NCBI GenBank assembly: GCA_900314845.1 | Contig: OMWV01000049.1 | Span: forward strand, 1-45,782 | Direction of reading: 5' to 3' | Length of the DNA: 45,782 nt | DNA from: an uncultured Eubacteriales bacterium | GTDB taxonomy: Bacteria > Bacillota > Clostridia > Lachnospirales > Lachnospiraceae | Shown here: positions 1 through 8,362 of the stretch, piece by piece | Layout of the letters: every line of letters begins with the position of its first letter | Position numbering within the stretch: the first letter of the stretch is position 1 | Translations under genes and position numbers: made by a program | Notes under the pieces: generated by a model | Told to the model about the DNA's origin: nothing | Seen by the model: the letters and a program-made list of their open reading frames with translations, nothing else | The model's database searches: none

Positions 1-201
1 TATGTCAGCATTTCTGACATTCAAGTTCAAAATATAGACATCGCTCATTTGATCGAGCCATGCCGTCTCGTAAGGATATCGTATCCCGGATCATGAAAAT
101 TTACAAGTTACACTTTCCCAGGTTGGTTGGAAATTATAGGGAAATCCCGAAATGCCTTGATTTATAAGCCTTTCTGGTGTTGTCCCTATTATGCCATACG
201 C
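1..201. other. Unassigned sequence past the helicase break
   Basis: Beyond the helicase breakpoint the sequence no longer matches the helicase family. Minus-strand positions 90 to 1 stay open in the same frame after the TGA at 91-93 and give a plausible-looking peptide containing YPYETAWLDQMSD, but I do not recognise it. It may be the end of an inserted element or a neighbouring gene running off the window. No terminal repeats could be confirmed. Confidence 0.3.
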
Positions 202-1227
202 ATCAAGAACCACACAGTCGAAGGCGTCCGGCTCAAATGAAAGTAAATGCTCATCCCGGCTCAGGGTCTGAACTGTTGCAAAGATATAGTCCGCATCGTA
301 ATCATTACTACCCGCGCCGACCAGTCCCATGGACTTGGAATTCGAAAAGACACGCTCGTAGGACTTCTTCGTCTGCCGGGCAAGCTGCCCTCTGTGCACA
401 AGAAAGAGAACCCGCTCAAAGCCCAGTTCCCTCATGGCAAAAGCGGAGGCGTATGTCTTTCCGGTGCCTGTGGAGGAAATAAGCAACGCCCTGTCTTTAC
501 CCGCTTCGATGATCTTCCGCAGGCTGCTTACAAACTGCACCTGCATGGCGTTAGGCTGCAGCTTATATTTCTGCAGGGATGTGACCTCTTCCTGCTTTGC
601 CATCCGGCGCTGGTTCTGAATGATCTCATATTTTTCCCTGTAAAGATCAATAAAGTAGTCGTAGCCGACAGCATATGGTGAATCCCACATTTTTTCATAT
701 TCATCTAGTATATTCTTCACCATCTGACCATTTTCCGTGGAGATCAGCTTGGTATTCCATTCTCTATTAAATGTCAGCGCCGCACTCGTCATGTTGGAGC
801 TTCCGATGATGATCCGATAGGTTTCATCCTGTCTGAATATATAGCCTTTTGTGTGAAATCCTTCCTCTGCCTTCTCCGCGTCATACATTTTCAGTGTAAT
901 ATTGGATAGGCTATTCAGCTTCTCCAGAGCCTTCGGCTCGCTGAAATTCAGGTAGTTCGTCGTCAGGATCCGGCCAGAGATCTGCTTCTTTTCAAGCTCC
1001 TTCAGAGTCTGGAGAAGCGGGGTGATCCCGCCCATCGTGATAAATGCCACACTGATCTGGAATTCATTGCAACGCAGCAGCTCGTCTTCTATGGATGAAA
1101 GGACCTTCTTGCCCTCCTTGTGATCATTGGAGACGAACTGCGGCCGATATGCCAGATTTGAAACGACATTTCTGTCAATAAAAGCCGTCTCAAATCCTTC
1201 TCTTAATTTTGATAATTTATCATTCAT
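91..1227 (-). pseudogene. Truncated PLD-domain / DEAD-DEAH helicase
   Basis: The N-terminal part is a phospholipase-D-like domain with an HxK motif at H125/K127 and the downstream GSSN at about 142-145. After it comes the start of a superfamily 2 helicase: Walker A STGTGKT at about 252-258 and motif Ia-like VHRGQLARQ near 278-286. Family members with this layout usually continue for several hundred more residues with the DEAH box and a second RecA domain. Here homology stops at VVLD (residue 342), exactly where EAH should follow, and an unrelated 36-residue tail runs to a TGA. The break at about position 201 looks like an insertion or deletion junction. Such proteins are typically defence or nucleic-acid-processing factors; this copy should be inactive as a helicase. 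The start is supported only by the N-terminal domain fit. Confidence 0.75.
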
Positions 1228-1388
1228 TATTGCTTGCTTTCTTAAGTTACCTTAATTTTACGGTTGAAAATCAACTTCTATTACATAGACATATTTTTTC
1301 CATTATATCACGTTAATCTTCACAAATGGGGACAGCAGCCATCAATTACTCCGCCTTTCATTTTCTCTCCAGCTCCCCCATACCAAAA

Positions 1389-1429
1389 ACACCCCCGGCA
1401 GCATCTTCTGACGATGCTGTCGGGGGTGT
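1389..1429 (-). terminator. Rho-independent terminator of surface protein gene
   Basis: A 17-bp stem (1389-1405 with 1413-1429, one G-U pair) and a 7-nt loop. On the minus strand it is followed by TTTTT. It sits about 30 nt after the stop codon of the surface protein gene. The plus side is also T-rich, so it may work in both directions. The stretch 1230-1388 holds only this hairpin and an AT-rich region that presumably carries the helicase promoter. Confidence 0.8.
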
Positions 1430-1457
1430 CCCTCTTTTCTTTACTTTTCTTCTGTTT

Positions 1458-4400
1458 TTACATCCTGCGGTTTTTCCTGCCGTATATGATACTTGTCAGG
1501 ATCAGGCCGCCTGACAGCAGGCAGATCAGCAGATAGAGCTCCGGATGGGATTCATCTCCGGTATTTACAGCTTTTGTCTTTTCTGTCTCTGTTTCCGTTG
1601 ATTTCCGGGTCTTTTTCTGTGCCTTTTTCTTCTTCCCGCTTTCCGGCTCTGTCTCCGTCTCTTTTGTTTCCGTTTCCGTCTCTGTCTCTGGTTCTTTTGT
1701 CTCAGTTTCTGTCTCCGTCTCCGGCTCTTTCGTCTCAGTTTCCTTCGTCTCCGGTTCTGGCTCTTTTGTCTCAGTTTTCTTTGTCTCCGGTTTCGGATCA
1801 GGTTCTTTGGCCGGGATCTTTTCCCACTGGGCATAGAGGCGGTTGGGCGTATCGTGGTCGATTGCTGCCGTATCGCCGGCCTTGTAGGCCGTTCCGCTTC
1901 CGTCCGCCTGCGTATTCCAGCCGGTGAAGCGGTATCCGCTCAGGCCAAAGAGGAAGGAATCGGCAGAGGCGAACTTAAGGCCGGAGTTATTTGCCAGGAC
2001 GACCTGGGCCTTCTGGTCCGTACCGTTGTTTGCGTAGTAGGTCAGGAGGGCGGGCTTATGTTCGCCGTATACGGCCGTGAGCGTGATGGTATAGGTCCCA
2101 TCGCTCTGCTTTTTGGCCACGGAAGATCTCAGCTGGATGACGTCTCCGTAATTGCAGGTCTTCCCATCATAGGTCCATCCCAGGAAATACTTTCCCTCCT
2201 GGGCGGTGGGGGCTTTCTTTACGATGGCGCAGGATGCGTCACTGTAAAGGGAAGGATCCGTCGGCGCGCCGCTTCCGTCTCCCGCGTCGTATACGACCCG
2301 GATATTCTGGTCGAACTCCACCCATTTGGCAACCAGGGTCGTATCCCTGGTGATCTGCTCGCTGAAGGAGAAGGGAGTTCCGTTCGTGTATGCCCATCCG
2401 CCGAATGTATAGCCCTTGCGGACAGGATCCGCGGGCTTTTCCGGGCTCTTTGCGTACTGGATGGTCTGCGGCGGCACATCGGATCCGCCGTTGGAGTCAA
2501 ATGTGACGGTAACCGGGACAGCAGCCCACTTGGCATAGAGCGTGAGCGGCTTGCCTCCCATGGTCGTGTTGAAATCAAAGGGGTCTCCGCTGAGGTCTTC
2601 CCTCGTATACCAGCCCTGGAATGCGTAGTTCTCCGGGAGTCCGGACGGACGAGGCGGCGTGTAGTTGTATTCCCCGCTGCCCAGCGGTGTCCCGTAGAGA
2701 ACGCCGGGTTTGTCTATCTTATGCTGACCCCAGCCGCCGGAGCTTGAAGTCTGCTCGGTGCCATCCCCCTCATATACGCGGTCCAGCCCGTTGTAATTAT
2801 AGTAGTAGAGGGTGATATGGTTGCGGATAAAGTAAAAATGCCAGATATGATTGGCCGTGTCAGTAGATGGATACCCCTCCGGAGCCTGATCCAGTACAGT
2901 CCAGGCAGCACTGGAGGAAGAAACCCAATTTGTCTTAGCACCGGAGCTTCTGCGTTTAACATTATCATTGAAGACAGTTAAATCCTCTAAGGTCTGATAA
3001 TGGTTATGCAGCTCGTGCGTAATGGCGTCTTTCACGAAATTCAGACAATATGTGTGCGTCATCTGATTGCTGTCGGCTGAAATAAATTTCTTTGACATAA
3101 CGGACTGCGTATTTGACGAAAATCTTATTACCCGATTGTACATGGCATCCGGCGATTCATCAACCCAACTGTCTGGTGAAAGGCTGTTCGCGAAAGAAAC
3201 ATCGGATTCATCTGCACCTTCCCCGGGCCCGATATGGGCTGCAGCGTAGTCCGGCCAGACGCCTGAGATATCCTCACCGATCCTTGCCTGGAAGCTGTAG
3301 ATCTCGCCGATAGAATACTCCTTCCCGCCTGCTTCAAATGTTACAGCGTAAGAATTCCCGAAATTATACTGGTAATAGGACCCATCCGCAGTGTCATAGA
3401 AGAGGATATTTCCGGGGTGCCCATTGTATCCGTCCTGGAAAGCGCGGAACTGTACCGTGTACACTTTCAGGTCAAAATAGATGTTGACAACGGAAGTACC
3501 GTCGCCTTTTACGGTTATGCTGTCAGGGCTTGTCTTATCCGCCTGGAGTTCATAGGTAGAGAAAGAGGATTTGCCGGCCTCCTCCTTGATATAGTTCTGG
3601 ATATCCTGATCCTTGGTCACATCGATGACCGCCCCGGTCGGGGCGCTGATGCTGCGAAAATCCGCAAGGAGGTAATCTACCGTCCCGTTTTCATGCTTTG
3701 CATTGTTGGCCTCGTGGTCTGTGCTGGTCAGATTTTCCTTCCACACGCGGACCGTGTAGCTGGTATCCGCCTTCTCCCAGCGGGCATAGAGCTTGAGGAT
3801 GCTGGCCGCTCCGTCGGCAGTGCCTGAGACTGCTTTCGAGAAGTCCCACGCGTCCGTCCCTGTCGCATTTGTCATCCATCCCTTGAAAACATAGCCCGGC
3901 CTTGTCGGATCGGCAGGCTTTTTGGCCTTCTCTCCCTAGCGGACGCACTGGGCAGGCGTGATGGAAGCGCGCGCGGTGGGATCGCCGTCATTCTGGTCGT
4001 TCCCGTCGAACAGGACCCAGACAACGTCCTTGACAACGGGATACAGATCCATACTCTCTCCCTTTATGATCACAGAGTCCCTGATCAGACCGCTCTCATC
4101 TTCCTTCATATCTTCGCGCCTTGTCCATCCGGAAAGATATTCCCCGGAGGGAGTCTGGAAGGTGATGCCGGAGATATCTACAGTCTCCTGGTCGGCAGCC
4201 TTCATCTGGTCTATGATCTGACCATTCATCCCATGGAAGGTCACATAGTAAGCATCCTCAAATTTCGCGCGCAGAACGACTTCCTCATCCTGTGCATGCT
4301 CGGGGATATCGGATATGACGCCGAATCGGGAAAATTCCTTTCCGTCCTTGTCCACCCACCCTGTGAAGACGCAGCCTTCCTTTTCGGGCTTGCCGGGTTC

Positions 4401-5141
4401 TTCCAGAGTGTCGCCGTTCTTGATGATCTGGGTGTCCAACAGCTTGTCTTCGCTGTAGAAACGGTAGGTCCTGCGTGTGACCGCGTCGGTGCCGACTATG
4501 GCGTAGATGGAAAAGCTTCCGGCGTCAAATGCTGCAGAATCTTTGTCCAGGCTGGCTGCATTTACTACTTCGACCGCACCGTTGTCCTTTATGTGGACGA
4601 GGTGCTGCTCGCTGCCTTCTATCGCATCGTCCAGAGACAGGCTGACGCGGACATCCGCGCCGTCCGGCTCGGTCTCTTTCCCCTTATAATAAAAGGAAAT
4701 ATCCACAGCCGCCGCATCGACGACATCTTCCTTGAAAATGCCCTGGGCCGCCTTTATCGCCGTCTGGCTGCTGACCGGGACAGCGGCTGCCTTCGTTCCC
4801 TCCGGGAAGACACCCTTTCCCGCCTTCAGCTTTATGTGGATCCCGCCTGCAGAAAGCTCTTCCGCAAAGGCCGGGCGCTTCTCCTCTGTCTCCGCCTCCG
4901 TCTGCTCACTGGCCTTTGCAGTCTTGTCAGCGGATTTTTCTTTTGCCTCCGATTCCTTCTCTTCGCTCTCTGCAGGAGCAGACGTCTCCGCCTGCCGGGT
5001 CTTTTCCGTCTGAGCCGCCGTTTCCGCTTTTGTCTCATCCGCGTGGACAGCCGGCGCGCCAAGACCCAACACCATACCACAGACTGCCAGCAGAGCAATA
5101 ATACATGAAAGTTTTCGGAAAAATTTTCGATAATGAGCCAT
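1458..5141 (-). pseudogene. InlB-repeat surface protein, split by in-frame TAG
   Basis: One reading frame of about 1,227 codons encodes a secreted, wall-attached adhesin-like protein. The start chosen is the ATG at 5141, behind GGGAGGAG; an in-frame ATG at 5168 has no such site. The first residues form a signal peptide (basic RKFFRK, hydrophobic core, AVHA-DE cleavage). An acidic Ala/Glu/Thr linker follows, then several Listeria-Bacteroides (InlB B) repeats ending in GW...YA+W, then a long Thr-Glu/Lys-Pro stalk. The C-terminus has NTGD, a membrane helix and GRKNRRM, like a sortase substrate. A TAG at 3936-3938 interrupts an InlB repeat: VR before it, GEKAKKPADPTRPGY after it, in the same frame. 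Without readthrough the product is a 401-residue secreted fragment lacking the anchor. Confidence 0.8.
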
Positions 5142-5168
5142 AATCTCCTCCCTCAGAAGCCTATTCAT

Positions 5169-5493
5169 TATATCTATTTTAAATATGGAATCCTGCGTTA
5201 TCTACCGTATCCCGACAAAGTTTGGGTAAATATGCCGTAAAGATCCCAAGTTAACGGACTTTGCTGAAGATAAAGAAACTGCCGCACGCTTCCTCCCATA
5301 AAAAAACCTTTACCCTCCATTACAGAATCTTGAGATACATTTTGCCCTTTTGCGGTAGATTGGGGGCTGCGGGGGCAGTATACTTAAGGCGATGGCAGGA
5401 TTGAAACCGGAGAGCCCCGAAGGCGGGCGAAGAGATTCCGGATCGGTACCTGTCCCTTTGAAGAAAGATAGATAGCATTTGGAGGAAAAGGAC
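5169..5493. other. Intergenic region with peptide-gene promoter
   Basis: No gene is seen here. The plus strand has a possible promoter TAGATT - 17 nt - TATACT near 5360-5390 that would serve the small peptide gene at 5494. A leader segment AGAAAGATAGATAGCA at about 5463-5478 is repeated almost exactly upstream of the peptide gene that starts at 7471. Confidence 0.45.
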
Positions 5494-5682
5494 ATGAAGA
5501 ATTTTGCAGAGATGAATATGGATGAGATGCTTTCCGTTGTCGGCGGTGCTGCAGGCCCTGTCGGAATCGTAAAGGGTGATATCGTTTGGGGTCCCCTCAA
5601 GGACAACACTTCCTGCGGCTGCAGCGTTCCGACTCACAAGTCCCTGGACGACATTTTCAGAGATCTTTCCATCTGGCACTAA
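5494..5682 (+). CDS. Double-glycine-leader peptide 1 (bacteriocin-like)
   Basis: A 62-residue peptide. The ATG at 5494 is preceded by GGAGG at good spacing, so the upstream in-frame TTG is not needed. The leader is MKNFAEMNMDEMLSVVGG, with the F..(L/M)....L..V.GG pattern cut by PCAT-type peptidase transporters. The predicted mature part is 44 residues: Gly/Val-rich at first, then a CGC pair, and an acidic tail ending in IWH. It shares leader and upstream sequence with the two peptide genes at 7078-7471. No maturation enzyme or exporter is encoded in the window, so whether it is a class II bacteriocin, a signal or a modified peptide is open. Confidence 0.75.
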   Translation: MKNFAEMNMDEMLSVVGGAAGPVGIVKGDIVWGPLKDNTSCGCSVPTHKSLDDIFRDLSIWH

Positions 5683-5734
5683 GCAGCCAGCTGGCAGCTT
5701 CTAAAACATAGGGTTTCGTGTACAACGCATGAGT

Positions 5735-5765
5735 GGCACGGGGCCTTATTTTTTTGCCCCGTGCC
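5735..5765. terminator. 10-bp hairpin after peptide gene 1
   Basis: A perfect 10-bp stem GGCACGGGGC / GCCCCGTGCC with an 11-nt loop that holds the T run itself. It lies between the peptide gene and the convergent permease gene. The T run is in the loop rather than after the stem, so terminator function is uncertain. A second weaker GC hairpin followed by TTTTT lies just downstream, near 5766-5800. Confidence 0.4.
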
Positions 5766-5810
5766 CGCCCGGGGCGCTGCGATGCCCGGCTGATTTTTAT
5801 TCTTCCCCTG

Positions 5811-6950
5811 TCAGAGGGCGCCGGCTGCGGCGGCCAGGATCAGCAGGGCTGCAAGAAATATTCCATTATACAGGGTAAATACTGCCAGGTATTTTCCGGG
5901 GCGGGCGTCCCGGCTGGTTCCGTAGAACTGGAAGGAGATGAGCGAGGCCATGGAGGCGATCAGGGTGCCCAGGCCGCCGATGTCGGTCCCCAGGATGAGG
6001 GCCCGGATATTGCCGGTGAATGAGGACAGGAGCATGGCCGCGGGTACGTTGCTGATGACCTGGCTGGTCAGAACGGCCGTGACCAGCTCCCGGCCGCCGA
6101 TGATGCGCGAGAGGGTCTGGGAAAATCCCGGCAGGGCCTGGATATTTCCCGTCAGGATGAAAAATTCTATGAATGTCAGGGGCAGGATGTAGTTTACGCC
6201 TGTCAGGACTTTCCGGTCGAGGACGGCATAGACGGCGGCACTAAGGATCAGGAGAAAAAAAGCATTTCCCAGGTGGAATACGACAAGGATGCAAAGGGTG
6301 AGCAAGCAGGCGCTGGCAAGGCGCAGGGCCCGCCGCCTTTTACTTTTGCTTCCCCTGCCCTCTTCTGCCTTCTTCTGCGCTCCCGCGCCCATCTCCAGCT
6401 TCCTTGCCGGGATCAGGAATACGGATCCGGCAATCAGGGCCAGGGAGAGGAGGGTGTAGGGGGCCAGAAGGATCAGAAACTGCAGGCCGGACAGGCCGGA
6501 TAAGTTAAAGAGATAGAGGTTCTGCGGATTGCCGAAGAGCGTGAACATACTGCCCAGGTTGGCTGCGATCGTCTCCAGGACCAGGGTCCGGATCAGAAGG
6601 TCCGAGATGCCCGTCCGGCTGAGCGCCAGGATAGTCAGGGGGACAAAGGAAATCAGGGAGACATCATTTGTCACCAGCATGGAGACGAAGAAGCAGAGGA
6701 AGATCAGGAGAGCGCAAAGGCTGCGGCTGGTGGAGGCTCTCTTCAGGATGAGACCGGAAATGTCTGAGAAAACCCCGCTTCGCATGAGGCCCTGGACGGA
6801 CAGCAGCTGGCAGCAGAGCAGCTGGATGGTGCGCCAGTCTATATAAGAAGCATAGGCCGGACAGGGCGGCACGATCAGCATGGAGACCAGCGCGGCGGCT
6901 CCGGCGATGACAAAGACCGGATTTGACCGGATAAAACTCTTGATTCTCAT
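5811..6950 (-). CDS. SLC13/ArsB-superfamily (CitMHS-like) permease
   Basis: A 379-residue polytopic membrane protein with about ten hydrophobic segments. Two signatures of the ion-transporter superfamily (SLC13, CitM, ArsB, NhaD) are visible: VTNDVSLISFVPL near residues 93-105 and NLGSMFTLFGNPQNLYL near 135-152, which in relatives form the re-entrant substrate and cation-binding loops. The second half repeats the fold with SQVISNVPAAMLLSS. Substrates in the superfamily include di- and tricarboxylates, sulfate, arsenite and Na+/H+; the sequence does not decide among them. It lies between small peptide genes, but nothing ties it to their export. A fairly weak ribosome site (GAGG about 13 nt upstream) precedes the ATG. 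Confidence 0.8.
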   Translation of the reverse strand: MRIKSFIRSNPVFVIAGAAALVSMLIVPPCPAYASYIDWRTIQLLCCQLLSVQGLMRSGVFSDISGLILKRASTSRSLCALLIFLCFFVSMLVTNDVSLISFVPLTILALSRTGISDLLIRTLVLETIAANLGSMFTLFGNPQNLYLFNLSGLSGLQFLILLAPYTLLSLALIAGSVFLIPARKLEMGAGAQKKAEEGRGSKSKRRRALRLASACLLTLCILVVFHLGNAFFLLILSAAVYAVLDRKVLTGVNYILPLTFIEFFILTGNIQALPGFSQTLSRIIGGRELVTAVLTSQVISNVPAAMLLSSFTGNIRALILGTDIGGLGTLIASMASLISFQFYGTSRDARPGKYLAVFTLYNGIFLAALLILAAAAGAL

Positions 6951-7015
6951 GGGTAAATGACATCCTCTGGGTATTTTTCAACTTATTCATTATACACGAA
7001 AAGAAGAGATCAAAA

Positions 7016-7048
7016 CAGCCGGGCAGAGATTTTATCTCCGTCCGGCTG
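7016..7048 (-). terminator. Terminator of peptide pair
   Basis: A 15-position stem with one mismatch (CAGCCGG...CCGGCTG outer part), followed on the minus strand by TTTTG. It is placed 30 nt after the stop of the peptide gene at 7078, so it probably ends the two-peptide transcript before the permease gene. Confidence 0.65.
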
Positions 7049-7077
7049 GTCATTTACCGAAATTTCGCCTGTAAGCC

Positions 7078-7263
7078 TCAGATCTGAGGGATGTGCGGGA
7101 AAGGACCGTCAGGCACATGGGGTGTAACAATGATAACGGACACCTTTGCTTTTCCGAATACAACACCTGTGCATGTCCTTACATTGCCGTCCTTATCCGT
7201 ATAAGGTGTTCTGCCACCCTCAATGTCCATGAGTTCCTTTGCGTTAAGCTCTGCAAATTTCAT
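7078..7263 (-). CDS. Double-glycine-leader peptide 2
   Basis: A 61-residue peptide with leader MKFAELNAKELMDIEGG and predicted mature part starting RTPYTDKDGNVRTCTG. AGGAGGAATTCAAA stands directly before the ATG and is identical to the site of peptide 3. The mature part has one Cys, a beta-branched stretch (VSVIIVTPHV) and a Pro-rich end. Peptides 2 and 3 are 31 nt apart, share the leader almost fully and share the core DKDG-x-(V/I)-RTCTGV, so they arose by tandem duplication and then diverged at the C-terminal half. I read them as class II-bacteriocin-like or signalling peptides awaiting a peptidase exporter encoded elsewhere. No function is shown by the sequence alone. Confidence 0.75.
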   Translation of the reverse strand: MKFAELNAKELMDIEGGRTPYTDKDGNVRTCTGVVFGKAKVSVIIVTPHVPDGPFPHIPQI

Positions 7264-7294
7264 TTTGAATTCCTCCTAGATGCCGCTATCTTTA

Positions 7295-7471
7295 TCAGTC
7301 TCTCGGGATAGGGAAAGTAGGACCGGGGCAGGTAGGGATAAAAGGACCAAAAGGAATATGACCGATAGGAACACCTGTGCATGTTCTTATTGTGCCATCT
7401 TTATCAACATGGGGCATTACTCCACCCTCAACATCCATAAGTTCTTTCTCGTTAAGCTCTGCAAATTTCAT
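7295..7471 (-). CDS. Double-glycine-leader peptide 3 (58 aa)
   Basis: A short gene of 58 codons, easily missed by length filters. The leader is MKFAELNEKELMDVEGG. The mature part begins VMPHVDKDGTIRTCTGV and continues into a Pro/Gly/Phe-rich tail with a second Cys (PTCPG) and ends in PIPRD. TAGGAGGAATTCAAA precedes the ATG. Upstream, AAGAAAGATAGATAGCA matches the leader of peptide gene 1. It is the first gene of the two-peptide transcript. Having two Cys where peptide 2 has one suggests that a disulfide, if any, is not conserved in the pair. Confidence 0.75.
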   Translation of the reverse strand: MKFAELNEKELMDVEGGVMPHVDKDGTIRTCTGVPIGHIPFGPFIPTCPGPTFPIPRD

Positions 7472-7499
7472 TTTGAATTCCTCCTAAATGCTTCTGTTG

Positions 7500-8105
7500 C
7501 TATCTATCTTTCTTGCAGACCGCCGGCCAGTGTGCACCCTGCCCTTAGATCGCAAACAAGACAATTTCTGTCTATGACCCGATTATAGTCCCGGCACAGG
7601 TGCTTTTCCACCTGTCTAAGGCAAAATATTGCCAATAGTTGTGTAAAGTGCGGCACCCCGTAAGATATTATCATGTTGGAATGCCGAGTTTACCGCAGTT
7701 GCGGGACATGATTTCTCTTGTCGCCGCGGCCGGGTAGGCATGGCGTCTGTTTCGAGAAAAAAGCCAAAATTGTACGTAACAGTAAGGCCTGACTTTGGGC
7801 AAACTACGTCCATATCGCCCCACAGAGGGAATGCGTACGTAAGTCGGCGCCATAAGAAGTCTGCCGGCTTACGTACTGAATCAACAAATAGTTTCGAAAC
7901 AGACGCAATCCCCCTTTCGCAGCTCCAGGGGATACGTACCGCATCGGCGAAATCCCGCAAACAGACGTAACCTTGCCAGAAGAAATCATGTTTGTTGTAT
8001 ATACAAGACAAAACCGGGTCCGAGAGAGATCCTGACACCCGCCAGAAGAAATCATAGTGAAGAAGGATGCTGCAGTGCCCATACCAGAGAAATTTCCTAT
8101 TCCGC
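7500..8105. repeat. Non-coding repeat element, copy A (MITE-like)
   Basis: This gap holds no convincing gene. From about 7752 to 7996 it is collinear with 45291-45515: both carry a series of ACGT-centred words (tacgtaa, ctacgtc, cgtacgta, ttacgtac, agacgtaa, gatacgta) at matching spacing, with 'gaaacagacg' between. The element is bounded by ACATGATTTCT at 7706-7716 and its inverse AGAAATCATGT at 7981-7991, which would make a 286-bp unit with imperfect inverted ends. A further copy of CACCCGCCAGAAGAAATCAT lies at about 8036-8055. Possible open frames across it are low-quality and not kept. Confidence 0.6.
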
Positions 8106-8113
8106 AAAAAAAA

Positions 8114-8135
8114 GCACCGACCTTTCGGTCAGTGC
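8114..8135 (-). terminator. Terminator of tRNA-Leu
   Basis: A 9-bp stem GCACTGACC / GGTCGGTGC (one G-U pair) with a GAAA tetraloop, followed on the minus strand by eight T. It lies 16 nt after the tRNA 3' end. Confidence 0.85.
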
Positions 8136-8151
8136 CTGCGCATAAAAACAA

Positions 8152-8234
8152 TGCAGTTGATGGGAGTTGAACCCACACGAGTATTACCTCACTAGAACCT
8201 GAATCTAGCGCGTCTGCCATTCCGCCACAACTGC
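8152..8234 (-). tRNA. tRNA-Leu (anticodon CAG)
   Basis: The acceptor stem GCAGTTG pairs with CAACTGC. The anticodon arm CTAGA-TTCAGGT-TCTAG gives anticodon CAG, reading CUG. A long class II variable arm follows, then the T arm with GGTTCAACTCC. The discriminator base is A at 8152 and CCA is not encoded. Length is 83 nt with the discriminator. Confidence 0.93.
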
Positions 8235-8244
8235 ATGCTATAGT

Positions 8245-8273
8245 AGTTTAGCACACGCTCCGGTGATTTGCAA
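8245..8273 (-). promoter_or_regulatory. Promoter of tRNA-Leu
   Basis: -35 TTGCAA (8268-8273) and -10 TAAACT (8245-8250) with a 17-nt spacer, placed so that transcription starts a few bases before the tRNA 5' end. Confidence 0.7.
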
Positions 8274-8362
8274 GTATTTTTTTACAAACATTTGCAGGGG
8301 CATTTACGGGGGGCGCGCAGATGAAGCAGGGGCCCGCCTTAGTCCAAGAACAGATTCAGGTA

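Noticed and set aside
3936-3938. TAG reassigned as a sense codon
   Set aside because: Other genes here (the hydrolase at 34706, the regulator at 30530) end naturally at TAG.
7616-8107. Minus-strand open frame of 163 codons and overlapping frames in the repeat region
   Set aside because: No ribosome site, no family resemblance, odd composition; the DNA is a repeat element also found at 45.3 kb.
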